From: Bacillus sp. FJAT-25509
Lineage (GTDB): Bacteria > Bacillota > Bacilli > Bacillales > Bacillaceae_G
DNA: 64,000 nt
Assembly: GCF_001420605.1 (NCBI RefSeq)
Contig: NZ_LJIZ01000003.1
Span: 310,001-374,000 of the forward strand
Reading direction: 5' to 3'
Below the pieces are notes generated by a model. It saw nothing but the letters and a program-made list of their open reading frames with translations. It did not search any database and was not told the origin of the DNA. Of the stretch, positions 7,129 through 16,191 are shown piece after piece (positions within the stretch are counted from its first letter, which is position 1; each line of letters opens with the position of its first letter). A program made the translations under genes and the position numbers.

Positions 7129-8088
7129 ATGCAAAAATTGATTTATATGATTGGAATTCCTGGTAGTGGAAAAAGTGAAATGGCTAAACAAATCGCCAAA
7201 AAAGAAAAAGCTATTATTTTATCCACCGATGAGTTACGTCAAACACTATTCTTTAATATGAATAAGCAAAAAAGAACGAATCTTTTGTATATGGAATTAT
7301 ACAAAAGAGCCAATCGTTTACTTGCTGAAGGGAAAAGTGTTCTCATTGATGCAACAAATATTGAACGTGAAAGACGAATGAAAGCATTAAATAAATTTGT
7401 TAACGTTCACAAAGAGTGTTATTACATGGATGTGCCGTATGAGGTTTGTGTAGATCGTAATAACAAGAGAAAACGAGTAGTAGAAGATCGAATACTTGTT
7501 AAGATGAGGAAGAACCTAGATTTTCCTTTAAAGAATGAAGGATGGGATGTCATCCACACAATTCATGAGCCATTTTCTTATGAAATGACGAAAGAAGAAT
7601 TAACAAATCTATTAGTAAGTGAAGTTTCGTACGAAGAGTTATTCGAAAAGCTCAAAACTGTACCGTTTTTTAAAGAAATGAAGGGTTTTGACCAAGAGAA
7701 TCCATTTCATTCAATGACGTTATGTCAACACACATACGGACTCATTGAGTACATTAATGAAATGTACGAAGAGAAAGATAAACTCCTTCTGCAAATGGCG
7801 GCCCTGTTTCATGATGTTGGGAAGGTATTTTGTAAGACGTATAAAGTTACCAAAGGGTATTATTCTTACTTTGGTCATGAAAAAGTTTCTTCACAAATTG
7901 CATTTCATTTTTTAACAGAGCTAGGTTTTGAAGATGAGATGATTCAAGCTGTTGTTGGGATCATCGAAATGCACATGTTAATTAACTACGGTGGGAACGT
8001 CGGAGCGACTGAAATTTATCATTTACTTGGGGATGAATTACTCGCAAAACTTTATTTCTTTCGTGAAGCAGATACGTTTGCGAAGTGA
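7129..8088 (+). CDS. Polynucleotide kinase-HD phosphohydrolase fusion (RNA end-healing enzyme)
   Basis: Residues 1-150 are a P-loop kinase of the AAA_33/T4 polynucleotide-kinase type: Walker A GIPGSGKS, STDELR, then VLIDATN, and an arginine-rich lid (RNNKRKRVVEDR). Residues 185-319 form an HD domain: His in LCQHTYG, the pair in ALFHDVGK, then YFGHEK and IIEMHM as further metal ligands. Kinase plus HD is the composition of bacterial HD-Pnk end-healing enzymes, which phosphorylate 5'-OH ends and remove 2',3'-phosphates; there HD comes first, here it is C-terminal. The RNA ligase gene follows after 11 bp. Joint repair of cleaved RNA is inferred. A strong AGGGAGG site supports the start. Confidence 0.8.
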   Translation: MQKLIYMIGIPGSGKSEMAKQIAKKEKAIILSTDELRQTLFFNMNKQKRTNLLYMELYKRANRLLAEGKSVLIDATNIERERRMKALNKFVNVHKECYYMDVPYEVCVDRNNKRKRVVEDRILVKMRKNLDFPLKNEGWDVIHTIHEPFSYEMTKEELTNLLVSEVSYEELFEKLKTVPFFKEMKGFDQENPFHSMTLCQHTYGLIEYINEMYEEKDKLLLQMAALFHDVGKVFCKTYKVTKGYYSYFGHEKVSSQIAFHFLTELGFEDEMIQAVVGIIEMHMLINYGGNVGATEIYHLLGDELLAKLYFFREADTFAK

Positions 8089-8099
8089 GGTATTAGAAT

Positions 8100-8735
8100 A
8101 TGAAAATTAAGTATCCAAAGACATTTCACTTACCTTGGTCAGAATCTAAAACTTTTGATGATAAAACACTTCATAATGTTGACAATTTTATTGGAAAAGA
8201 AGTTGTTGTAACGGAAAAAATAGATGGTGAAAATTGCTCGATTTATCGAGATTCGATTCATGCAAGGTCAACTGATAGCCAAGACCATCCGTCCAGGCAT
8301 TGGGTTAAAATGCTACAAGCTACGATTGGTTATCAAATCCCTGAAAATTGGCGAGTTTGTGGGGAAAATGTATTTGCAATGCATTCGATCCTTTATGAGG
8401 AACTAGAAAGTTATTTTTATGTCTTTTCGATATGGGACGAACAAAATAAGTGTCTATCCTGGGAAGATACCATTATATGGTCCGAATTATTAGGACTAAA
8501 AACAGCACCGGTTTTATACAAGGATGTATTTAATGAAGAAGCTATAAAAGCTTGCTATACAAAGAAGTCTAATTTAGGCGGAGAACAAGAAGGATACGTT
8601 ATACGATTAACTGATGGATTTCAATACAATGATTTTAAACATTCGGTTGCAAAGTTTGTTCGAGAAAATCATGTTCAGACAGATAAACACTGGATGACCA
8701 AACAGATTCAAGCAAATCGACTTAAAAAAGAATAG
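8100..8735 (+). CDS. RNA ligase family protein (Rnl2-like nucleotidyltransferase)
   Basis: Covalent nucleotidyltransferase motifs are in order. Motif I is KIDGENCSIY, with the lysine (about residue 40) that would be adenylated. Motif III is YFYVFSIWD, motif IIIa is around SELLGLKTAP, motif IV is EQEGYVIRL, and motif V is around VAKFVRENH. At 211 aa it consists of the adenylation domain with little C-terminal extension, smaller than T4 Rnl2 (334 aa). Such enzymes seal 3'-OH/5'-PO4 RNA ends, which is what the upstream kinase-HD protein would produce. The gene starts 11 bp after that gene and is surely co-transcribed. Confidence 0.85.
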   Translation: MKIKYPKTFHLPWSESKTFDDKTLHNVDNFIGKEVVVTEKIDGENCSIYRDSIHARSTDSQDHPSRHWVKMLQATIGYQIPENWRVCGENVFAMHSILYEELESYFYVFSIWDEQNKCLSWEDTIIWSELLGLKTAPVLYKDVFNEEAIKACYTKKSNLGGEQEGYVIRLTDGFQYNDFKHSVAKFVRENHVQTDKHWMTKQIQANRLKKE

Positions 8736-8863
8736 AAGCGAATACTTTTCACTTTTAAAACAATAAATTAAGAGAAAGGAATGAGAACAATGTAATTTGC
8801 TAATTGTATTAAAAAAAATGATGTAAGCCATAAGAATTAATGTTAAAGAGTTGATTTTTATAT

Positions 8864-8936
8864 GTAAGGGTAGTTTAACGGTAGAACAACCAATTTAAAT
8901 TGGCAGGAATGGGTTCGACTCCCAACCATTACACCA
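8864..8936 (+). tRNA. tRNA-like gene derived from tRNA-Trp with a 6-nt anticodon loop (pseudo-tRNA or decoy)
   Basis: The cloverleaf is clear. Acceptor GTAAGGG pairs with CCATTAC (one G-A mismatch). TA is at positions 8-9, the D-arm is GTTTAACGGTAGAAC with G18G19, the T-loop is TTCGACT on a 4-bp stem plus an A-A mismatch, the discriminator is A, and CCA is encoded. The D-arm matches what I remember of Bacillus tRNA-Trp. The anticodon arm is odd: ACCAA/TTGGC (one A-C mismatch) enclosing only six bases, TTTAAA, so no normal anticodon can be assigned. It lies 128 bp downstream of the RNA ligase gene on the same strand. Confidence 0.6.
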
Positions 8937-8997
8937 ACATTTGTATTTGCAATTACCCCCTCTCTTTTTTTTTGATTCTAAAATAGACATAATCATT

Positions 8998-9038
8998 AAA
9001 AAGAGACGCTAATCCATCAAAGAATCGCATCTCAAAAA
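8998..9038 (-). terminator. Terminator of the HesB-like gene
   Basis: On the minus strand GAGATGC pairs with GCGTCTC (one G-U), followed by TTTTTAATG. Confidence 0.7.
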
Positions 9039-9084
9039 ATATTCTTCTTTTGTAATCATTCAAGATCCTTATTTAATCTTAAAC

Positions 9085-9399
9085 CTACTTAATATAAGTT
9101 AATCCGATTCGATTATTAAAAATTTGATTCCGATTTTTGAAAACAAATGATCCATCAACATAATCAATTACTAGTTGGTCTTCATATACATCTTCAAAAT
9201 TTTTATTTACCATAAATTCAAATTGGTCTCCAATTATCATTTTTTCATTAGGACCACATTCTCTTTTATCAATAACTTTTATCTCATAAATATTATTAAC
9301 GACATCACAGCTCCCACGGTCAAATTCTAATTGAAGTATTTTATTTTGATCTACTGCACCAAGTATTTCTTTAGCTGCATCAGTTATTTTAAAATCCAT
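9085..9399 (-). CDS. HesB/YqkB-like iron-sulfur cluster biosynthesis family protein
   Basis: This 104-aa protein starts MDFKITDAAKEIL, like the N terminus of HesB-type proteins, followed by LEFDRGSCD. The alternating beta strands match the FeS_biosyn fold. Only one of the three conserved cysteines of A-type carriers is evident in the first half (SCD), plus ECGPNEK, and the C-terminal CxC is missing. This places it with the YqkB-like subgroup rather than SufA/IscA, so a direct cluster-carrier role is doubtful. It starts 22 bp after the lactonase gene with TAGGAGA ahead, so it may be the last gene of the pentose phosphate operon. Confidence 0.7.
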   Translation of the reverse strand: MDFKITDAAKEILGAVDQNKILQLEFDRGSCDVVNNIYEIKVIDKRECGPNEKMIIGDQFEFMVNKNFEDVYEDQLVIDYVDGSFVFKNRNQIFNNRIGLTYIK

Positions 9400-9421
9400 C
9401 TTAAAAGTCTCCTAATTTAGA

Positions 9422-10480
9422 TTATGCGTTTAAAAATTTCACACATACTGCTTCTGGTACTTGTACGTCTGATTGAATCACTGTTAATTTTCCAGTCGTT
9501 TTATTTCTTGTATATAAAACTAAATTCCCTGACATTTCATTTGAACCAACTAAATAGTTCTCAGATGGATCTAAAACGAAATCTCTTGGCCAATTACCTT
9601 CACTTGAAGTGATTTCCACTAATTCAAGCTTACCAGTATCTTGATTTACACTAAATACTGCGATACTGTTATGACCACGATTTCCTGCGTAGACGAATTG
9701 ACCGTCTTTTGAAATATGGATGGCGCTACCTTGATTGTTTTCAGTAAAATCACTAGGAATTGTAGAAATGTACTGTAAATCTGTAAAGCTTCCGTCCTCA
9801 TTTAATTGAAGAGCAATTACTTCTGAACTAAGTTCAGTCATTATATAAGCGAACTTTCCATTTGGATGGAATGTGATATGGCGTGGCCCACTTCCAGGTT
9901 TAACAGAAAGACTGCTTACTTCAATTAAAGAATTATTTTCGATTTTATATGTAATTAATTGATCGATTCCTAAATCAATTGCAACTACATATTTTTCATT
10001 TAGTGTATAGCCAGAATAATGGGCATGAGGTTTTTCTTGGCGCTCTTTATTTGGACCAGTACCTTCATGTTGCATAATTGATTTAACCTCACTAGCAAAA
10101 CCATTTTCTTGATTAATTTTATATAATTCGATTGTACCTTTATGATAATTTGCTGTAACAATATTTTGCTTTCCTGTATCAATGCTAATATGACAAGGTG
10201 AAGCGCCTTCATTAAGCTGTTCATTTAATTTTTTAAGCTCACCACTGTTTTCATCAATCACATAAACAGCAATTCCACCTAAGTTTCCTTCTTTTGCAAC
10301 AGCATATAGATTCTTATTGTCTTCACTAATTGTTAAATAAGTAGGATTTCCTAGTTCAGCAACCGCTTTAACATCAGTTATTCTTTGTTTTTCTGTATCA
10401 AGCGTAAATTGATAAATACCTTTACTTTCACTTTTTGTATATGTACCTACATAACCAACAAATTTCTGATTCGAATTCAT
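9422..10480 (-). CDS. pgl: 6-phosphogluconolactonase, seven-bladed propeller (YkgB type)
   Basis: This 352-aa lactonase-family beta-propeller (PF10282) has repeated blade motifs such as NPTYLTISEDNKNLYAV, ASPCHISIDTGKQNIVTAN, GPRHITFHPNGKFAYIM and WPRDFVLDPSENYLV. It hydrolyses 6-phosphogluconolactone to 6-phosphogluconate in the cytosol. It lies in the same orientation as zwf, tkt, gnd and tal, supplying the step between zwf and gnd. GAGGAGGAAA precedes the ATG. A strong stem-loop separates it from tal. Confidence 0.9.
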   Translation of the reverse strand: MNSNQKFVGYVGTYTKSESKGIYQFTLDTEKQRITDVKAVAELGNPTYLTISEDNKNLYAVAKEGNLGGIAVYVIDENSGELKKLNEQLNEGASPCHISIDTGKQNIVTANYHKGTIELYKINQENGFASEVKSIMQHEGTGPNKERQEKPHAHYSGYTLNEKYVVAIDLGIDQLITYKIENNSLIEVSSLSVKPGSGPRHITFHPNGKFAYIMTELSSEVIALQLNEDGSFTDLQYISTIPSDFTENNQGSAIHISKDGQFVYAGNRGHNSIAVFSVNQDTGKLELVEITSSEGNWPRDFVLDPSENYLVGSNEMSGNLVLYTRNKTTGKLTVIQSDVQVPEAVCVKFLNA

Positions 10481-10518
10481 TCCTATTTCCTCCTCTATTC
10501 CTTGTTTTTATGTAAATA

Positions 10519-10563
10519 CCCCCATTTCATAGCTACAAACCTAGGTTTCAATGAAGATGGGGG
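10519..10563 (-). promoter_or_regulatory. Stem-loop between tal and pgl (attenuator or processing site)
   Basis: CCCCCATTTCAT (10519-10530) pairs with ATGAAGATGGGGG (10551-10563) with one bulge. The loop contains the perfect palindrome AAACCTAGGTTT (10537-10548). On the minus strand the stem is not followed by a T-run (TATTTACAT), so it looks more like a partial terminator or mRNA-stability element inside the operon. Confidence 0.5.
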
Positions 10564-10597
10564 CTTTATACTTATTTAATTTAAAGTTTCTTACAAA

Positions 10598-11263
10598 TTA
10601 TAATGAAGTTTTTGCCCAGTCAGCAGCAAATTTTTCAATACCTTGATCTGTTAATGGGTGTTTAGATAATTGCTCAATAACACTGTAAGGAATTGTTGCG
10701 ATATGAGCTCCAGCTAATGCTACACGAGTAACATGGTCTGGGTGACGAACTGACGCAGCAATAATTTGAGCATCCATATTATGAACTTTGAATAATTCAG
10801 CAATTTTAGCAACTAATAATACGCCATCTTCAGAAATATCGTCTAAACGACCTAAGAATGGAGATACATAAGTAGCACCGGCTCTAGCTGCTAATAATGC
10901 TTGGTTAACGGTAAAGATTAATGTTACGTTTGTTTTAACACCTTTTTTCGTTAAGTAGCGGCAAGCTTCTAAACCAGCAAGTGTCATTGGTAATTTAATT
11001 GTAATATTTTTATCTCCACCGTTTATTTTAATTAGCTCGTCCGCTTCAGCGATCATTTCTTCAGCAGAAACAGCGTTTGGCGTTACTTCTGCAGAAACTG
11101 ATTCTACTTCAGGAACTAATTTTAAAATTTCTTCAATACGGTCTTCGAATTTAACGCCTTCTTTAGCTACTAAAGATGGATTTGTTGTTACTCCAGATAA
11201 TACGCCCATTTTATAAGCTTTTTGGATGTCTTCTACATTAGCTGTGTCAATAAAAAATTTCAT
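10598..11263 (-). CDS. tal: Transaldolase (fructose-6-phosphate aldolase-like, Tal2 type)
   Basis: This 221-aa protein is of the short transaldolase family: [24 protein letters not shown], the Schiff-base lysine in NITIKLPMT (about Lys90), [17 protein letters not shown] and SPFLGRLDD. It moves a dihydroxyacetone unit between sedoheptulose-7-P and glyceraldehyde-3-P in the non-oxidative pentose phosphate pathway. TGGAGGAA stands before the ATG. It lies 48 bp downstream of gnd, in the operon. Confidence 0.93.
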   Translation of the reverse strand: MKFFIDTANVEDIQKAYKMGVLSGVTTNPSLVAKEGVKFEDRIEEILKLVPEVESVSAEVTPNAVSAEEMIAEADELIKINGGDKNITIKLPMTLAGLEACRYLTKKGVKTNVTLIFTVNQALLAARAGATYVSPFLGRLDDISEDGVLLVAKIAELFKVHNMDAQIIAASVRHPDHVTRVALAGAHIATIPYSVIEQLSKHPLTDQGIEKFAADWAKTSL

Positions 11264-11311
11264 TTTTAAATTCCTCCATTTTTTAGGGATATTTCCTATT
11301 TTATACTTTAT

Positions 11312-12205
11312 TTATTTCTTTTCAACTGCATGTCCACCAAATTCATTACGAAGAGCCGCAACAACTTTACCAGTGAACGTGTCGTTATCTAATGAACGGT
11401 AACGCATTAATAATGACATTGCAATAACTGGTGTAGCAGCTTGAAGGTCTAGAGCTGTTTCAATTGTCCATTTTCCTTCACCAGATGAATGCATTACGCC
11501 TCTAATTTCATCAAGCTTAGCATCTTTTGAGAATGCATTTTCAGTTAATTCCATTAACCAAGAACGAATTACAGAACCATTATTCCATACTTTCGCAACT
11601 TTTTCATAATCATAATCAAAGTCACTTTTTTCTAATACTTCAAATCCTTCACCAATTGCAGCCATCATACCATATTCGATTCCATTATGAACCATTTTTA
11701 GGAAATGTCCACTACCAATTTTTCCAGCGTATAGGAAACCATTTTCAACTGAAGTATCTTTAAAGATTGGTTCAACGATTTCCCAAGCTTCTTGGTCTCC
11801 ACCAACCATATAACAAGCACCATTACGAGCGCCTTCCATACCGCCTGAAGTACCAGCATCCATGAAGCGGATACCATGTTCTTTTAATTCATCATAACGT
11901 CTAATAGACTCTTTATAATGTGAGTTTCCTGCTTCAATGATAATATCCCCTTCTGATAAGAATGGTTTTACTTCACTAATAACAGAATCTACTACACCAT
12001 GTGGTACCATAATCCAAAGAACTCTTGGAGTATCAAGATTTTTAACTAATTCTTCTAAGCTTGAAGTACCAATAGCACCTAAGCCTTTCATTTCTTCAAC
12101 TGCAGCAGTATTTAAATCAAATGCTACTACTTCGTGATTATGATCCATTAAATTTTGACCTAAGTTTAGTCCCATTTTTCCTAATCCAATTAAACCAACT
12201 TTCAT
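11312..12205 (-). CDS. gnd: Short 6-phosphogluconate dehydrogenase, decarboxylating (GndA/YqeC type)
   Basis: The Rossmann motif is GLIGLGKMGLNLG. GTSGGMEGARNGACYMVGG and the catalytic lysine segment LKMVHNGIEYGMM follow. At 297 aa it belongs to the short class of 6PGDH that lacks the long C-terminal helical domain of the 470-aa enzyme. This class is often NAD-preferring, but that is known of relatives and not shown here. It converts 6-phosphogluconate to ribulose-5-P and CO2. It is the only gnd in the operon. Confidence 0.92.
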   Translation of the reverse strand: MKVGLIGLGKMGLNLGQNLMDHNHEVVAFDLNTAAVEEMKGLGAIGTSSLEELVKNLDTPRVLWIMVPHGVVDSVISEVKPFLSEGDIIIEAGNSHYKESIRRYDELKEHGIRFMDAGTSGGMEGARNGACYMVGGDQEAWEIVEPIFKDTSVENGFLYAGKIGSGHFLKMVHNGIEYGMMAAIGEGFEVLEKSDFDYDYEKVAKVWNNGSVIRSWLMELTENAFSKDAKLDEIRGVMHSSGEGKWTIETALDLQAATPVIAMSLLMRYRSLDNDTFTGKVVAALRNEFGGHAVEKK

Positions 12206-12293
12206 TACGTTATCCTCCCATATTATCTACATATTAATGTTTTTCTCTAAGAAAAAATTTTTATGATAAAAAAATAAATTAAATATTATTTAA

Positions 12294-14285
12294 TCAAGAA
12301 TTTAATAAAGTTTTACTTACGTTTACTACATTTTCAGTACTAAAACCAAATAATTCCATTACTTCATTACCTGTTCCAGATGCTCCAAAAGTCTCAATTG
12401 AGATTTTTTTACCTTTGAAACCAACAAAGCGTTCCCATCCAAGTGAAATCCCCATTTCAATTGAAACACGGTTTAATATATGTGATGGTAAAACAGACTC
12501 TTTATATTCATCTGATTGCTTATCAAATAATTCCCAACTTGGCATTGCTACTACACGAACAGATAAGTTTTCTTTTTCTAACTCATTTTTACTGTTCACT
12601 GCAAGCGATACTTCTGAACCAGTAGCGATTAAAATTAAGTCTGGTTGATCGTTCGTTTCAGTTAAAACATATCCACCTTTTGAAAGATTATCTATTCTAG
12701 ATGCTGTTTCTTCAAATACTGGTAAATTTTGACGACTTAATACTAAAGCGATTGGTCCATTTGTATTTTGTAACGCATATGCCCAAGCGTTAGCTGTTTC
12801 ATTTGCGTCTGATGGACGAATAACTGTTAAACCAGGGATCGCACGTAAAGCAGCTAAATGTTCAACTGGCTCATGTGTAGGACCGTCTTCACCTACTGCA
12901 ATTGAGTCATGTGTGAATACATATGTTACTGGTAATTTTTGTAATGCTGCTAATCGAATTGATGGACGTAAATAATCATTAAATACGAAGAATGTACTTA
13001 CGAAAGGCTTAACTCCACCATGTAATGCCATACCATTTGCAGCAGCACCCATAGCATGCTCACGTACACCAAAATAAATATTACGTCCAGCAAATGATTC
13101 TACAGCAAATTTACTTTCATCTTTAATATCTGTCATTGTTGAATGAGATAAATCTGCGCTTCCACCGAAAATTTCAGGAACTGTTTTAATGTAGTGATTA
13201 ATCGCTTCTCCACTTGCAACACGTGTAGAAATTGTTTTATTTTCGTCAAAAGTTAATAATTCTTCAGTTTCGATTAAAACTTCACCTTTAATTGCTTTTT
13301 CAAGCTGAGCTGCTAATTCTGGGAAAGCTTCACGGTAAGCATTAAATAATTGGTTCCACTCAGCTTCTTTTTCACTGCCTTTTTCTTGTATATCTTTGAA
13401 ATGTAACTTAACTTCTTCTGGCACAAAGAAATCTTCTTCGTAGTTCCAAGCATATGCTTTTTTCGTTTCTTTTGCTTCTTCAAGACCTAGTGGATTACCA
13501 TGGGCTTTATTAGTACCAGCCACTTTTGGACTTCCGTATCCAATAATTGTTCTAACTTCAATAATTGTCGGTTGGTCTGTATTTTGTTTAGCTAATTCGA
13601 TCGCTTTAGAAATTTCTACATGATCGTTTCCATCTTCAACTCTTAAATATTGCCAGTTAAATGATTCAGCTCTCTTTTTCATATCTTCTGAATAAGAAAG
13701 ATTTAATGTTCCATCTAATGAAATATCGTTTGAATCGTATAATACAACTAACTTTCCAAGTTTCATATGGCCAGCAAGTGACATAGCTTCGTATGCAACA
13801 CCTTCCATTAAATCGCCATCACCTACTAATGCATAAGTAAAGTGATCAATAATAGAAAGGTTATCTTTGTTAAATTTACCTGCTAAATGAGCTTCAGCCA
13901 TTGCCATACCAACAGCAGTAGCAATACCTTGACCTAATGGGCCAGTCGTAGCTTCAACACCATCAGTGTGGCCAAATTCAGGATGTCCAGGTGTTTTACT
14001 ATTTAGTTTACGGAAATCTTTAAGGTCTTCGATTGAAACATCGTAGCCTGCAAGGTGTAGTAAACTATATAACATACTTGAACCATGACCAGCTGATAAA
14101 ACAAAACGGTCACGGTCAAACCATTTTGAACTTTTTGGATTATGCTTTAAATGATCTGCCCATAATGCATATGCCATTGGCGCTGCACCCATCGGTAAAC
14201 CAGGATGACCAGAATTAGCCTTATTTATAGCATCAATAGAAAGTGTACGGATTGTATTAATTGATAATGTAGAAATCGAACTCAT
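12294..14285 (-). CDS. tkt: Transketolase
   Basis: This 663-aa thiamine-diphosphate enzyme has its cofactor motif at [13 protein letters not shown]. It also has [11 protein letters not shown] near the N terminus, the transketolase signature in [20 protein letters not shown], and the C-terminal domain. It transfers two-carbon units between ketoses and aldoses. It starts 3 bp after the zwf stop codon, so translation is probably coupled. Confidence 0.97.
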   Translation of the reverse strand: MSSISTLSINTIRTLSIDAINKANSGHPGLPMGAAPMAYALWADHLKHNPKSSKWFDRDRFVLSAGHGSSMLYSLLHLAGYDVSIEDLKDFRKLNSKTPGHPEFGHTDGVEATTGPLGQGIATAVGMAMAEAHLAGKFNKDNLSIIDHFTYALVGDGDLMEGVAYEAMSLAGHMKLGKLVVLYDSNDISLDGTLNLSYSEDMKKRAESFNWQYLRVEDGNDHVEISKAIELAKQNTDQPTIIEVRTIIGYGSPKVAGTNKAHGNPLGLEEAKETKKAYAWNYEEDFFVPEEVKLHFKDIQEKGSEKEAEWNQLFNAYREAFPELAAQLEKAIKGEVLIETEELLTFDENKTISTRVASGEAINHYIKTVPEIFGGSADLSHSTMTDIKDESKFAVESFAGRNIYFGVREHAMGAAANGMALHGGVKPFVSTFFVFNDYLRPSIRLAALQKLPVTYVFTHDSIAVGEDGPTHEPVEHLAALRAIPGLTVIRPSDANETANAWAYALQNTNGPIALVLSRQNLPVFEETASRIDNLSKGGYVLTETNDQPDLILIATGSEVSLAVNSKNELEKENLSVRVVAMPSWELFDKQSDEYKESVLPSHILNRVSIEMGISLGWERFVGFKGKKISIETFGASGTGNEVMELFGFSTENVVNVSKTLLNS

Positions 14286-14288
14286 AAT

Positions 14289-15800
14289 TTAAATACTCCT
14301 TTTTAGATCTGTTTTGTTGTTTTCATTTTCTTGTACAAATTCTGTATCTAACCACCATTTGAAACCATCTTCTGCTAATAATTGATCAGCAGCTTCTGGA
14401 CCAAATGAACCGGATTTATAAGTGTGAAGTGGTACTAAATTTTCTTCAAATGCTTCTAAAATTGGTTGAACCCATTGCCATGACAATTCTACTTCATTCC
14501 AATGAGCAAAAAATTTCGAATCGCCTCGTAAAGCATCGTATACTAATAACTCATACGCTTCTGGACGATCTTCTTTATTTGCGAAATACTCAGCTTGTAC
14601 AGGTTCAATATTGCCATCTACGTTTTTGCTATTTAAATAGAAAGAAACTCTTTCATTAGGATTAATTTCAATAACCAATAAATTTGGTCCATTATTTGTA
14701 CTGTTCTTTGTTGAAAGGTTTTGAATCGGGCTTTTAAATTCAAATACGATTCGAGTCGATTTTTCTTTCATTCTTTTACCTGTACGGATATAGAATGGAA
14801 TTCCCTTCCAAAAATCATTTTCGATTAAAACTCTAGCTGCTACATAAGTATCATTTTGTGATGAAAACTCAATTCCTGGTTCTTGTCTATATGCAACTAC
14901 TTTCTTACCATTTTGTTCACCAGAACCATATTGACCTCGAATAACATGAGAAACTACTTCTTCTTTTGATAATGGTCGAAGAGATTCAAGAACCTTTTTC
15001 TTCTCAGCTCTAACATCACTTGCAGAATTTTGGTTAGTTAAATGCATAGCTGACATCATTAGCATTTGTAACATATGATTTTGGAACATATCTCGGATAG
15101 CTCCAGATTTATCGTAATAACCCGCTCGTTCTTCAACGCCGACTGTTTCACTTGCCGTAATTTGAACATTTGCGATATATTGATTGTTCCATAATGCTTG
15201 TAAAACTGGATTAGCAAACTCTAAAGCTTCTAAGTTTTGAACCATTGGTTTACCTAAGTAATGATCAATTCGGAAGATCTCATCTTCTTTAAAAGACTTA
15301 CTTAATTTTTCATTTAAATCTCTAGCAGTCTTTAAGTCACGTCCAAAAGGTTTTTCAATGATTAGACGCTTCCAACCTTTTGTCGTACCTAGTCCACTTT
15401 CTTTAATATTTGATGCAATAACTTCAAAAAATTCTGGTGCTACTGATAAATAAAATAATCTGTTTTCAGGAATCTGTAATTCTTGTTCTCTTTCTTTAAC
15501 TAAATCTAATAAATCAACGAATCCTTCTTTATTCGTGATATCTAGCTGTTGATAACGAATTGAATCTAGAAATTCTTGGACCATTTTTTGATCTTCTAAA
15601 GAACTTCTTGAAAAAGTAATTAGTGATTGCATTACTTGATTCTGAAATTCGTCATTTGAAAAATCTTTTCTACCAATCCCAATGATTGAAAAAGACTCAG
15701 GCATCTTTTGGTCAATATATAAATTATATAAAGCAGGAAAGATTTTTCGTTTTGCTAAATCGCCTGTGGCTCCGAACAAAACAAATGACATAGAATCCAT
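14289..15800 (-). CDS. zwf: Glucose-6-phosphate 1-dehydrogenase
   Basis: This 503-aa protein has its NADP-binding motif GATGDLAKRK at residues 9-18 and the active-site motif RIDHYLGKPMVQN. Family blocks such as WKGIPFYIRTGKRM and RPEAYELLVYDALRGD are present. It commits glucose-6-P to the oxidative pentose phosphate pathway. It is the promoter-proximal gene of zwf-tkt-gnd-tal-pgl. An AGGAGG-type site stands ahead of the ATG; an internal ATG three codons on is an alternative. Confidence 0.96.
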   Translation of the reverse strand: MDSMSFVLFGATGDLAKRKIFPALYNLYIDQKMPESFSIIGIGRKDFSNDEFQNQVMQSLITFSRSSLEDQKMVQEFLDSIRYQQLDITNKEGFVDLLDLVKEREQELQIPENRLFYLSVAPEFFEVIASNIKESGLGTTKGWKRLIIEKPFGRDLKTARDLNEKLSKSFKEDEIFRIDHYLGKPMVQNLEALEFANPVLQALWNNQYIANVQITASETVGVEERAGYYDKSGAIRDMFQNHMLQMLMMSAMHLTNQNSASDVRAEKKKVLESLRPLSKEEVVSHVIRGQYGSGEQNGKKVVAYRQEPGIEFSSQNDTYVAARVLIENDFWKGIPFYIRTGKRMKEKSTRIVFEFKSPIQNLSTKNSTNNGPNLLVIEINPNERVSFYLNSKNVDGNIEPVQAEYFANKEDRPEAYELLVYDALRGDSKFFAHWNEVELSWQWVQPILEAFEENLVPLHTYKSGSFGPEAADQLLAEDGFKWWLDTEFVQENENNKTDLKRSI

Positions 15801-16130
15801 TAACTTAACCTCCTCTTAGTCGAGCTTTTAAATAGTTGTTAATAAAAAATATATTTTCAAACGATCTTTAATTTTTATTTAGAGCTATAGTTAGTTCAAA
15901 TAATTCATTCCAATTATTCATTCGGAAAATATTTTTTACCCAAACCTATAATACATGAAAAAAATTTTTCTTTCCAATAAAATGCTTATGTTTCTATTTA
16001 TTGGATTTTTTTAATTTATTGGCGACACTTCAGGCGAAGACAGAAAAGTAGTTGCACTTATAATTAATTCCAAAAGTTGGAAACTACGTCGTTTTTTCTT
16101 CCCTGCTGCCAATTTATCCTTTCATAATGT
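15801..16130. other. Upstream region of the pentose phosphate operon
   Basis: This 330-bp A+T-rich stretch must hold the operon promoter, though I cannot pick a convincing -35/-10 pair. At 16021-16055 GGCGACACTTCAGGCGAAGA weakly resembles the reverse complement of part of the hairpin-bounded repeats, and may be a decayed fragment. Confidence 0.35.
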
Positions 16131-16172
16131 AAAAAAACCTTAATTAACTTTTTACGTTAATTAAGGCTTTTG
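16131..16172 (-). terminator. Terminator of the DUF445 gene
   Basis: CCTTAATTAAC (16138-16148) and GTTAATTAAGG (16156-16166) form a perfect 11-bp stem. The flanking AAAAAAA gives the U-run on the minus strand. Confidence 0.88.
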
Positions 16173-16191
16173 TAGGAAGTATGTTTAAATA

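Noticed and set aside
16021-16110. Third copy of the hairpin-bounded repeat
   Set aside because: Only a short GC-rich stretch is similar and there is no bounding inverted repeat, so it is too weak to call.
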